Part shown: piece after piece, positions 35,201 through 44,879 of the stretch
Numbering within the stretch: the first letter of the stretch is position 1
Layout of the letters: each line of letters starts with the position of its first letter
DNA from: Salvelinus alpinus
Lineage: Eukaryota > Chordata > Actinopteri > Salmoniformes > Salmonidae
Direction of reading: 5' to 3'
Length of the DNA: 64,000 nucleotides
Assembly (NCBI RefSeq): GCF_045679555.1
Contig: NC_092087.1
Coordinates: 24,621,367 to 24,685,366 of the forward strand
Translations under genes and position numbers: made by a program
The notes under the pieces: generated by a model
What the model was told of the DNA's origin: nothing
The model's input: the letters and a program-made list of their open reading frames with translations, nothing else
Databases searched by the model: none

Positions 35201-37556
35201 GTACCCATTCACTATCTGAAAAAGACATGCTGAGCATCATTAAGACATGAACACCATGAATTGATGGAATTGACCCCAAAACTGATCCAGTATCATATTC
35301 AACACAGCTAACCTGGATGTCTCCAAGGGTCTCAGCTCGGTTCACGTCATATTTGATAAAGAAATCCCCGTCAATCAGGGTGCCGTCACAACCTGGGCAC
35401 TTTCTCTGCTGGTCCATTGTTGGGCAGAATGAGATGTGTGCCTGAGTGAGGGAGGAAAACACAATTTAATACAATTAAACACAAAACAACACATTTCAAC
35501 ACAGCAAAATTGTATTTATCTCTTTGGGACGATATGCTCCATATGCATTTGTTTCATAGAACAGAACAGCATTATACCTTTTTGTCAGTGACTGTTTTCT
35601 CCACCAGAGGTAGAAGCTCGTTGGAGATGAAGGTTCCATAGGCATCCAGGAAGGCAATGCCCTGGGGTTCATAGATATCTGCCACAATCTGTTAGAGACA
35701 TGGACTGGATTGATGAGACACAGGACTGAGTCAAGATGATGACAAAAGTGCTGTTTTGGGGTATAGTGTGTAAACATCTACAGACCTCAAAGTGCTGGAC
35801 CAGCTGCTTGGGTTTGACCCGGGTCATGATCTCATACTGGCCCAGTTTACGCTGAAGCAACTCCTCGTATGTCAGAATGAAGGTGACGTTACTATTGGCC
35901 GCGATGTTCACAGACACTGAAAACTTCTCCATCTTCCTCCCTGATGCCCTAGAGTACACAGACAAACACAGGTACAGTAGGAGGACAATCACATTTGAAA
36001 CAAAACACAGGCTGTGATAAGAGTATAGAAGTGCTTGGTGTAATGGAAACATCATGTTTGTTCCCTCCTCATTGCCCTGGTCCACTCACTTGACCAGTCC
36101 TGCAGTCTGCCCTGTGGAAACAGCTTTCTCATACTGCTTCTTGGCTTTCTCCTTCTCCTTCACCACACCCGTGTACGTCTGACCCTCTATCTCCCTGAGA
36201 TACAAAAACACAGTTATTCAAACAAACACACATATGCATTCACACACACTTCTACATATGCCATGACTGCTGACTGACATGCTGAAGTTGGTGATGAAGG
36301 CGGTCTTCGGCAGATCCACCTCAAAGAACACTTCCTGAGAGGAGTTGACCTTGTTCAGAGCACTGGAGGTTATGACCGTGTGAGCGAAACGAGACGCCAC
36401 CTTACAGGCCACCTTTACACTGTACACCTCCACCTGAGAGAGGGAGAGATGGAGGAAAAGAGAGAGGAAGAGAGGCAGAGAAAGGAAGAGAAAGAGGGAT
36501 AGAGGTACATGTACATGTACGTACATAGGAAAAAAAGAGAGAAACAGCAACAGAAGTGTTTTGAAACTTGTGTTTGTGTGAGTAATGACTATCCAATATA
36601 CCTGTAAAAAAGCTCACACATTTTCTCAAAACATATTTTCCATATACAGCTGAATAGCGTGGATTAGGCTGCATTGACTACAGGATTACTTAAAAAACAA
36701 ATGATTACAGCTGTACTCTTGTGAAAGAGTACAGCTGGTTCAGTGGTTCCATTTAAAAAGTCCATGAAGGCATGGATTCCTGGTGATGGCTTATCATTAT
36801 CCTCACAAAGATCATGTAAATATAGTGTATTTCCTTACCTCCATATTATCTGTACTTCTTTTCTGTAAAAAATGTATAGATTCAGACAGTATTATGAATT
36901 TTATTTTTGACAGAGTACACTATTTAATACTTGGACATTTTTGACTTTTCAAGTGGCGGAAATCAATACTGTTATCTATACTCAAAAGGTTAGAGCGGTT
37001 TTTTTCTGGGGAAAATGTATATTCACCACAGGGAGGGTGTTCAAGAGAAGAAGTCTGACAGATTCTGAGACAGATTCCTGTTTTGATTTGTGTCTGACAG
37101 TACAGTTTGAGTCAATGCTGAACTACCACAGTACCTTTAGTATCCTTGTAGCACCATCAGAGCCCTGCGATACAAACCACAGGAGAAGTTTAATTTTAGG
37201 ATCAGAATGTCATCCAAACTAATTTAAAATTCACAGTCAAATTCATTGTAATGCATATACATAGATATTAGCATGACTGTAAATCAATTAATGTACACAC
37301 ACACAACACATACGGAGCGAAAGCAGAACAGAGACGATTCAAAGTAGATACGGTACAGATATATATAGAAAATCTAGAGTAACACTAGATTATAGCAGGA
37401 GCGGCCAGATGTGGTGACAGGACAGTAGATACTATAGTAACCGTGGAGAGTCACCTGTGGTGTGGAGTCTTCTCGTGAGATGACCAGAGCTCCATGCAAC
37501 AGAGCCGGGACAAAGACAACGCCCCAGAGCAGCAGCACAGTCCACACTCCAGACAT
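29008..37556 (-). CDS. itih3: inter-alpha-trypsin inhibitor heavy chain (ITIH3-like), 22 coding exons
   Basis: Secreted plasma protein family whose heavy chains attach to chondroitin sulfate of bikunin and to hyaluronan. Coding exons (gene order): 37556-37455, 37164-37135, 36862-36839, 36433-36275, 36190-36090, 35948-35786, 35688-35578, 35441-35313, 35215-35099, 34963-34795, 34488-34363, 34205-34024, 33818-33633, 33425-33286, 33018-32858, 32708-32682, 32444-32361, 32009-31896, 31660-31459, 30389-30217, 29367-29256, 29146-29008. They total 2751 nt (916 residues), with GT-AG borders and agreeing phases. Residues 1-24 are a signal peptide, about 50-170 the VIT domain, about 290-470 a VWA domain with MIDAS D-R-S-G-S (Asp300) and TDG (Asp405), and about 700-890 the heavy-chain C-terminal domain. 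DPHF (Asp674) is the cleavage and linkage site of ITIH1-3; ITIH4 lacks it. ITIH3 versus ITIH1 is inferred, not proven. Exon 20's donor has been amplified into a minisatellite (29508-30230). Confidence 0.95.
29188..29240. repeat. (GT)n microsatellite in last itih intron
   Basis: About 26 GT units on the plus strand (CA on the coding strand) lie between exons 21 and 22, starting about 40 bp from the exon 22 acceptor. The acceptor itself keeps a normal pyrimidine tract. Confidence 0.95.
29508..30230. repeat. 44-bp minisatellite built from itih exon 20 end and splice donor
   Basis: About 16 units of 44 bp. On the gene strand each unit reads as a pyrimidine run ending CCCCCAG, then CGTCCACGGCCTGCTAG, then GTAGGAAAG. 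The 17 bases are the last 17 coding bases of exon 20 and the following GTAGGA is its donor. The unit nearest the exon (30187-30230) includes the real exon end at 30217. Unit variants include AAGAGG/AGGAGG, GCCGTGG/GCCATGG, and a GACCGTGG form with TGTGGGAG found twice. It lies in the intron between exons 20 and 21. Confidence 0.95.
30390..31458 (-). other. intron 19 of itih3-like gene with ACAGGGTTGAC motifs
   Basis: The 1.07-kb intron holds AT-rich sequence in which CAGGGTTGAC recurs (about 30740, 30889, 31079), probably a dispersed repeat. No other exon is seen within it. Confidence 0.5.
34624..34745 (+). mobile_element. SINE 3' tail in itih intron
   Basis: The segment from GGCGCCAAAGACGTGGATTT to CAGTTGTACAACTGACT-like sequence equals the uninterrupted form of the SINE tail at 15795-16200. 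It lies in intron 10 (34489-34794), with its right end about 50 bp from exon 10's donor, and in antisense orientation to the gene. Confidence 0.8.
37135..37164 (-). other. itih micro-exon 2 (30 nt, in frame)
   Basis: This exon has 30 nt and phase 0 at both ends, so it can be skipped without changing the frame. It codes [10 protein letters not shown]. Exon 3 (36839-36862; 24 nt, phase 0, coding KRSTDNME) behaves the same way. Both lie between the signal peptide and the VIT domain. The surrounding segment has a diverged copy upstream of the gene (37690-38083). Confidence 0.85.
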
Positions 37557-37655
37557 AACCAAGACGCAGCTAAACACTGACTTCACTGCTTAGAAAACGA
37601 CAACCCTTTCCTACCCTACTGCTCCACTCACAGGAGTGACAGACTATGTGTCTGC

Positions 37656-37671
37656 TTTATACTGGATTAAC
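37656..37671 (-). promoter_or_regulatory. candidate itih promoter: TATA box and HNF1-like half-site
   Basis: On the gene strand TATAAA is at 37661-37656, about 100 bp upstream of the ATG. GTTAAT, a half-site of the liver factor HNF1, is at 37671-37666. Heavy chains are mainly made in liver, so this fits, but it is inference from two short motifs. The segment just upstream (from about 37690) is duplicated intronic DNA. Confidence 0.45.
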
Positions 37672-37689
37672 AACCAGCAGACCCAACCC

Positions 37690-38083
37690 ATTTTTTACTT
37701 TTCAAGTGGCGGAAATCGATACTGTTGTCTATACTCAAATACAGAGTTGGGTAACAGTGGCCGAACAAATTTTGCTAATATTTACTCAATCATGTCCTCA
37801 AAGGTTAGATAGCTATTCTGGGAAAAATGTTAATAACGAAATATTAATCAAATATCAGATTCACCACAGGGAGGGTGTTCAAGAGAAGAGTCTGACAGAT
37901 TCTGTGACAGATTCCTGTTTTGATTTGTGTCTGACAACACAGTCTGGGTCAATGCTGAACTACCACAGAACCTTTAGTATCCTTGTAGCAGCATCAGAGC
38001 CCTGCGATACAAACCACAGGAGATAAGTTTAATTTTAGGATCAGAATGTCATCTAAACTAATTTAAAATTCACAGTCAAATTC
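37690..38083 (-). pseudogene. duplicated itih segment with a stray copy of exon 2
   Basis: The stretch parallels 36940-37243 (intron 2, exon 2, intron 1), sharing landmarks such as TTTTCAAGTGGCGGAAATC and CACAGGGAGGGTGTTCAAGAG. It contains a copy of exon 2 at 37972-38001 with one coding change (GAT-GGT to GAT-GCT) and the AG and GT borders kept. It lies upstream of exon 1 and of the TATA box, so it cannot be used by the normal transcript. This copy has about 100 extra bp and is cut off at 38083 by a Tc1 fragment. Confidence 0.85.
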
Positions 38084-38766
38084 ATTGACGAGATCCTGAG
38101 GCCCATTGTCGTGTCATTCATCTACGCCATCACCTCATCTTTCAGCATGATAATGCACGTTCCCATGTAACAAGGATCTGTACACAATTCCTGGAAGCTG
38201 AAAATGTGCCAGTTCTTCCAGTTCTTCTTGGCCTGCATACTCACCAGACATGTCACCCATTGAGTATATTCGGGATGCTCTGGATTGACGTGTACGACAG
38301 TGTTCTGATAGCTGTACTTCTGTACAAAGTATCAGATTGCCCTATGTTGTCATATAGTGTCGAATTTGGGTACTGTAGCTTTTAATTTGCTAACTTCCTG
38401 TTAATAAAGAGATCAAAATAATGTTAATAAAGAGATCAATTTGAGCGACAACAGACAGACAAGCCATACTTTTCCGCCTTACTAGGCCTTGGTTAAAGAT
38501 AAGTCTGAGTAGTTTGCGTTATTAGAAAAGGCTTTTGCTAATTCAAATTGTGTTTATAGAATATTTACTTTTTTACATGTTTATTCTAGTTTTTTAAGTT
38601 CCGATGAAGCTAAGCTGATTGCGCCAACTTTCTCTCATTCACTTAACATTGTGTGTTAGCATGCTAGCTATCGTTTCGTGACGGAAGTTAGCTTCTTTGG
38701 TTTCTGGATGTATCTAGCTATTTTAAGTGTTCCGATATCTCTTGTGAGAGAGCTAAAGGATAGTTG

Positions 38767-41584
38767 TTAATACGGACCACCCATCCCGGATCATTCTCAT
38801 CAGAAACGCTGACTAGCATAGCCTAGCCTAGCGCCACAGGGATATCATATAATATAATTTCATGAAATCACAAGTCCAATACAGCAAATGAAAGATAAAC
38901 ATCTTGTGAATCCAGCCAACATGTCCGATTTTTAAAATGTTTTACAGCAAAAACACAACATATATTTATGTTAGCTCACCACCATATCCCAAAACACAAC
39001 GCCATTTTTTCACCGCAAAGATAGCTTTCACAAAACCCACAAATAGAGATAAAATTAATCACTAACCTTTGAACAACTTCATCAGATGACAGTCTTATGA
39101 CATCATGTTATACAATACATTTGTTTTGTTCGAAAATTTGCATATGTATAGCTACAAATCGTGGTTTTACATTGCCGCCATGGTCACAAATGGCACCAAA
39201 ATGTCCGGAGAAATTTTAGACAGCCATGTAATCTAACAGAAAAACTCATCATAAACTTTGCTGAAAAATACATGTTGCACAGACTCGGTCTCAACCTTTA
39301 AGTCTTTACTGAAGACTTATCTCTTCAGTAGGTCATATGATTGAGTGTAGTCTGGCCCAGGAGTGTGAAGGTGAACGGAAAGGCTCTGGAGCAACGAACC
39401 GCCCTTGCTGTCTCTGCCTGGCCGGTTCCCCTCTCTCCACTGGGATTCTCTGCCTCTAACCCTATTACAGGGGCTGAGTCACTGGCTTACTGGTGCTCTT
39501 TCATGCCGTCCCTGGGAGGGGTGCGTCACTTGAGTGGGTTGAGTTACTGATGTGATCTTCCTGTCTGGGTTGGCGCCCCCCCTTGGTTTGTGCTGTGGTG
39601 GAGATCTTTGTGGGCTATACTCGGCCTTGTCTCAGGATTGTAAGTTGGTGGTTGAAGATATCCCTCTAGTGGTGTGGGGGCTGTGCTTTGGCAAAGTGGG
39701 TGGGGTTATATCCTTCCTGTTTGGCCCTGTCCGGGGGTTTCTTCTGATGGGGCCACAGTGTCTCCTGACCCCTCCTGTCTCAGCCTCCAGTATTTATGCT
39801 GCAGTAGTTTATGTGTCGGGGGGCTAGGGTCAGTTGGTTATACCTGGAGTACTTCTCCTATCTTATCCAGTGTCCTGTGTGAATTTAAGTATGCTCTCTC
39901 TAATTCTCTCGTTCTCTCTTTCTTTCTCTCTCTCGGAGAACCTGAGCCCTAGGACCATACGTCACGGCAAACCGGGCATGATGACTCCTTGCTGTCCCCA
40001 GTCCGCCTGGCCTTGCTGCTATTCCAGTTTCAGCTGTTCTGCCTGCGGTTATGGAACCCCTACCTGTCCCAGACCTGCTGTTTTCAACTCTTAATGATCG
40101 GCTATGAAAAGCCAACTGATATTTATTCCTGATTATTATTTGACCATGCTTGTCATTTATGAACATTTAGAAAATCTTGGCTCTCTCTAATTCTCTCCTT
40201 CTCTCTTTCTTTCTCTCTCTCGGAGGACCTGAGCCCTAGGACCATACGTCACGGCAAACCGGGCATGATGACTCCTTGCTGTCCCCAGTCCGCCTGGCCT
40301 TGCTGCTATTCCAGTTTCAGCTGTTCTGCCTGCGGTTATGGAACCCCTACCTGTCCCAGACCTGCTGTTTTCAACTCTTAATGATCGGCTATGAAAAGCC
40401 AACTGAAAATTATTCATGATTATTATTTGACCATGCTTGTCACTTATGAATATTTTGAACATCTTGGCATAGTTCTGTTATAATCTCCACCCGGCACAGC
40501 CAGAAGAGGACTGGCCACCCCTCATAGCCTGGTTCCTCTCTAGGTTTCTTCCTAGGTTTTGGCCTTTCTAGGGAGTTTTTCCTAGCCACCGTGCTTCTAC
40601 ACCTGCATTGCTTGCTGTTTGGGGTTTTAGGCTGGGTTTCTGTACAGCACTTCGAGATATTAGCTGATGTACGAAGGGCTATATAAAATAAACTTGATTT
40701 GATTTGATAATTAAAGATACACTGGTTCTTAATGCAACCGCTGTGTTAGATTTAAAAAAATAACTTTAGTAAAAAGCACAGCATGCAATAATCTGAGACA
40801 GCGCTCAGCCATTCTCCGCCATGTTGGAGTCAAAAGAGTCAACAAAAATACGAAATAACATCATAAATATTCCCTTACCTTTGATGAACTTTCATCAGAA
40901 TGCAGCGCCAGGAATCCTAGTTCCACAATAAATCGTTGTTTTGTTTTAGAATGTCCATTTCTTCTGTCGAATTAGCAACTTTGGCTAGCATGTGTAGCTC
41001 ACGTGTCCATGAAGATTTTTACGCACTTCAAAAAGTGATAATAAAAGTCGAATAAACTGGTCAAACTCAGTTGAGAATCAATCTTCAGGATGTTTTTCTC
41101 ATATATATCCAATAACATCCCAGACAGAGCATTTCTTCGTGTCTACCTAAGGCATTGCAGACAAAGATATGACAAACCAAAGTGCGTAGCCAAATACTGC
41201 CAATATGGCTGACCTCTCACTCCAACGACTCATCTGGTCCCACAGAAGGCTAGACACTTCATTCCACGTTCTACTGCCTGTTGACATCTAGTGGAAGGCG
41301 TATGAAGTGCATACAGATCCATAAATACAAGACAATTGAATAGGCAATGCCTTTCACAGAGACCCATTTCAGAATTTTCACTTCCTGTTTGGAAGTTTGC
41401 TTGCCAAATGAGTTCTGTTTTACTCACAGATATAATTCAAACAGTTTTAGAAACTTCAGAGTGTTTTCTATCCAATAGTAAAAGTAATATGCATATCATA
41501 TGATCTAGGACAGAGTACGAGGCCATTTAAATTGGGCACAATTTTATCCAGAAGTGAAGTTAACCCCTATTTCCAAGAGGTTAA
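38767..41584. mobile_element. piggyBac-like non-autonomous element between TTAA sites
   Basis: The segment lies between TTAA at 38767-38770 and TTAA at 41581-41584, the target site of piggyBac elements. Its interior matches, from memory, a very common salmonid non-coding repeat. It is interrupted by a LINE 3' end at about 39285-40712. No transposase frame is inside. Confidence 0.55.
39285..40712 (+). mobile_element. LINE 3' end with an internal 286-bp tandem duplication
   Basis: It begins at the end of a LINE reading frame (AAGTCTTTACTGAAGACTTA; Leu-Lys-Thr-Tyr-Leu-Phe-Ser type C-terminus ending near 39342). It continues as about 1.3 kb of 3' untranslated sequence ending AAGGGCTATATAAAATAAAC and TTGATTTGATTTGAT. 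The block 39895-40181 is repeated at 40182-40466. The tail is the same as at 5745-5865 and 10990-11252. The open frames inside are non-coding. Confidence 0.7.
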
Positions 41585-42023
41585 GCTATATGGACACTGA
41601 TTGTGTGAATGTATATAGTGACTTTTTCTCATGCATTTTCTCCTTTCTGTATGTGTTACAGTTTGAGGGCAGAACAGACAGCATGTCCCAGTTCCCGCCA
41701 ATATCCAGCAATTTTGCACATTCATTGAAGAGGAGTGGGACAACATTCCACAGGCCACAATCAACAGCCAGCACAACTCTATGCTAAGGAGATGTGTCCT
41801 GCTGCATGAGGCAAATGGTGGTCACACCAGTAACTGACAGGCTTTCTGATCCACATCCCTACCTTCTTTTAAGGTATCTGTGACCAACAGATGCATATCT
41901 GTTTTCCCCGTCATGTGAAATCCATAGATTAGGGCCAAATTGACTGATGTCCTTATATGAACTGTAACTCAGTAAACTCTTTGACATTTTTTCATGTTGC
42001 GTTTATATTTTTGTTCAGCATAA

Positions 42024-43347
42024 AACTGCATATCTAAGGCTCTGGTTTGTTCAAGAAGTGAGGGTAACGGTCAACACGATATCTGCTATCCACTTTTAAT
42101 TATTTTGGGTATAGGGGAGTGTCACTTATTTTTCAAGCGTTCAGGGAGGGTTTAGGTCAAATATATTTTGCTGAAGGGAGGGCGATTTCATTTCAGAGGT
42201 CATTTCATAACCCTTATAAATAACGTTCACTCCCTTATTTTAACTTGTAGACTGACAGATATGTGATATCTGCATATGTTTGGCAGCCCAGCTTACCTTC
42301 TTTACAATCTATCCATGGATATGCCTCCTGTTTTTACTTCCACATAATGTTTGTCCATACATCAACACATGGTAGGTAGCAGGCCTATTGGTGCCATTGT
42401 GGTGGTACCAGCTGCGGGGAGAGGTGCTGTCCTGTCATCTGAGGGAACCGAGGTAGCTGAGGTTGTGGTGGGATTGGTAGCTGAAGACATGTTGGGATCG
42501 TTAGCTGGGGTGTTGGCATCCGATAGCTGAGGTGGTGTGATCGGGAGTTGTTAGTGTTGCGGAGATCGGCCCTGGACCCGGGGACTGGGAGGGGCCTGTC
42601 AAGGTCGTGGAGGGGGATGCCATGCTAGAAGGAGACCAGAGAGAGAGACCAGAATTCCCAAATTGGAATTCCGCGTTGGATGACCGTTCAAATAGAGTTC
42701 CCAGTTATTTTGAACACGGCATATGTCAACAATGGACTAATGAATCAAATACCAAAATATAGTTTTTGGGTGGAGTATTCCTTTAAGTTCCTACCACAAT
42801 GTACCAGACAAATGTCCTTCTATAAAGATGAGGCGGCGATGATGATTGTAGAAGCTGTAGATGATGAGCCTCTGTAGTTGGCGAAGTAGTTTGTAGAAGA
42901 TGGCAGGTGCCACCTGTGCCGTCGAATCAAATGGGGTTTTACAAAAACCAGTCTGCACAGAACGTACAGAATAATCAATTATATAGTCTTACTTTTATCA
43001 ACAAAGTTTCAGTAACAACAATTTTTTACATATGTGGTCTCAAAAGGATTTGCAGATTTTTCAAAACCCACGTTCTTCTCCAATGCGACAAGACAACTAC
43101 AGGCAGGCGCCATCTCTCTCACACAAAGAAATGCACATGTAACTATAGCAAATGCAAAATGTTCTAAAATCTAAATGATCTTCACTCTTGAAAGCATACA
43201 CGCTTACGTCAATATCCTGACTGGTTTTAGATATCCTGACTCGTAAATATCATGTACACGTTAGTTATTCATCAGTTGGTGGCAGCCAGTGGGGAGGTGT
43301 GCTGCCACTGACCAGAGAGCTAGGCTAGGTTTCTAGTACAGACAGTG
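42024..43347. other. no gene; partly repeat-derived
   Basis: A G-rich patch is at 42385-42640. Around 42645-42790 lie motifs (AGAGTTCCCAGTTATTTTGAAC) related to the foldback element at 45598-45856. I see no exon. Open frames here are short and unlike any family. Confidence 0.4.
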
Positions 43348-43627
43348 GCTTCATGAGGTAGTCACCTGGAATTATCAGGAACTCCTTGTTAAAAGTTCAT
43401 TTGTGGAATTTCTTTCCTTCTTAATGTGTTTGAGCCAATGAGTTGTGTTATGACAAGGTAGGGATGGTATACAGAAGATAGGCCTATTTGGTAAAAGACC
43501 AAGTCCATATTATGGCAAGAACAGCTCAAACAAGCAGAGAAACAACAGTCCATCATTACTTTAAGACATTAAGTTCAGTCAATCCGGAACATTTCAAGAA
43601 CAGTCACAAAAACCATCATGCACTACG

Positions 43628-44455
43628 ATGAAAATGGCTCTCATGAGGACCGCCAAAGGAATGGAAGACCCAGAGTTACCTCGGCTGCAGAGGATAAGTT
43701 CATTACAGTTACCAGCCTCAGAAGTTGCAGCCCAAATAAATGCTTCACAGAGTTCAAGTAACAGACACATCTCAACATCCACTGTTCAGAGGAGACTGTG
43801 TGAATCATGCCTTCCTGGTCGAATTGCTGCAAATAAACCACTACTAAAGGACACCAATAATAAGAAGAGACTTGCTTGGGCCAAGAAACACGAGCAATGG
43901 ACATTAGACTGGTTGAAATCTGTCCTTTGGTCTGATGAGACCAAATTTGAGATTTTTTGGTTCCAACCGCTGTGTCTTTGTGAGACGTAGCGTAGGTGAA
44001 CGGATGATCTCTGCATGTGTGGTTCCCACCGTGAAGCATGGAGGAGGTGGTATGATGGTGTGGGGGTGCTTTGCTGGTGACACTGTCAGTGATTTATTTA
44101 GAATTCAAGGCACACTTAACCAGCATGGCTACCACAGCATTCTACAGCGATACACCATCCTATCTGGTTTGAGCTTAGTGGGAGTATCATTTGTTTTTCA
44201 ACAGGACAATTACCCAGCACACCTCCATGCTGTGTAAGGGCTATTTGACCAAGGAGAGTGATGGAGTGCTGCATCAGATGACCTGGCCTCCACAATAACC
44301 CGACCACAACCCAATTGAGATGGTTTGTGATGAGTTGTACCGCAGAGTGAAGTAAAAGAAGCCAACAAGTACTCAGCATATGTAGGAACTCCTTCACGAC
44401 TGTTGGAAAAGCATTCCAGGTTAAGCTGGTTGAGAGAATGCCAAGAGTCTGGCAA
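43628..44455 (+). pseudogene. Tc1 transposase pseudogene (family 4, copy 2)
   Basis: A frame at 43628-43990 has the helix-turn-helix region and [10 protein letters not shown] with the first catalytic Asp, then shifts. The next frame (43935-44237) carries [20 protein letters not shown] and FVFQQDNYPAHLHAV with the second catalytic Asp, then a stop. The third region is degraded (ACCCGACCACAACCCAATTG at 44299-44318). Two frameshifts and stops make it dead. Confidence 0.85.
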
Positions 44456-44539
44456 TCAAGGCAAAGGGTGGCTACTTTGAAAAATCTCAAATTATATTTT
44501 GATTCGTTTAATCCTTTTTTGGTTACTACATGATTCCAT

Positions 44540-44745
44540 ATGGGGCTCCCGAGTGGTGCAGCGGTCAAAGGCACTGCATCTCAGTGCTAGAGGCATCACT
44601 ACAGACCCTGGTTCGATTCCAGGCTGTATCCCAGGGAGTCCCATAGGGCCGCGCGCAATTCGTCCAGTGTCGTCCGGTTTAGGCCGTCATTGTAAATTTG
44701 AATTTGTTCTTAACTGACTTGCCTAGTTAAATTAAGGTAAAAAAG
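44540..44745 (+). mobile_element. salmonid tRNA-derived SINE in Tc1 copy 2
   Basis: Head GGGCTCCCGAGTGGTGCAGC, B-box-like GGTTCGATTCC, tail TTCTTAACTGACTTGCCTAG then A-rich. It is inserted in the 3' flank of the Tc1 copy (after GATTCCATAT), a different place from the SINE in copy 1. Confidence 0.9.
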
Positions 44746-44879
44746 AAAATCATAGTTTTGATGTCTTCACTATTATTCTACAATGTAGAAAATAGCAAAA
44801 ATATAGAAGAACTCTTGAATGAGTAGGTGTCCAAATTTGACAGGTACTGTATATGTATTTATAAAAAATGTTGCCTGTT

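Larger units (their letters stand above)
38301..41676. mobile_element. probable solo LTR (TG...CA) interrupted by a piggyBac-like element
   Basis: The insert starts TGTTCTG and ends CAGAACA, and is flanked by a 5-bp duplication GACAG (38296-38300 and 41677-41681). TG...CA ends with a 5-bp duplication fit an LTR retroelement. Removing the piggyBac-like insert (38767-41584) leaves about 560 bp, a plausible solo LTR, with ATAAAGAG motifs near 38404-38432. No internal retroelement genes are present. LTR class not determined. Confidence 0.65.
38084..42023 (+). mobile_element. Tc1-like element (family 5), copy 2, split by a 3.4-kb nested insert
   Basis: Left part 38084-38300 (from GACGAGATCCTGAGGCCCAT to GACGTGTACGACAG) and right part 41682-42023 (from CCCAGTTCCCGCCAATATCC to ATATTTTTGTTCAGCATA) are adjacent in the family sequence. 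The intervening 38301-41676 is a foreign insert bordered by a 5-bp duplication. The left side of the Tc1 copy begins in the middle of the transposase, so it was already truncated. Confidence 0.88.
43348..44850 (+). mobile_element. Tc1-like element (family 4), copy 2
   Basis: Same family as 3090-4845, entering at TTCATGAGGTAGTCACCTGG, so the first roughly 240 bp are missing. It runs to GAATGAGTAGGTGTCCAAATT near 44818-44838. A SINE interrupts it at 44540-44745. Confidence 0.9.

Noticed and set aside
36178-36197. Acceptor of itih exon 5 at the first AG (before GGAGATAGAG)
   Set aside because: It puts the exon out of frame. The next AG, four bases on, gives SMS-IEGQTY, matching the family pattern.
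37374-37586. Alternative start of itih at 37586 (70-codon frame)
   Set aside because: That frame begins with GTG, not ATG. The ATG at 37556 gives a good signal peptide and fits the family.
39341-40094. Several plus-strand open frames of 69-92 codons
   Set aside because: They lie in the 3' untranslated region of a LINE and recur wherever that repeat occurs.
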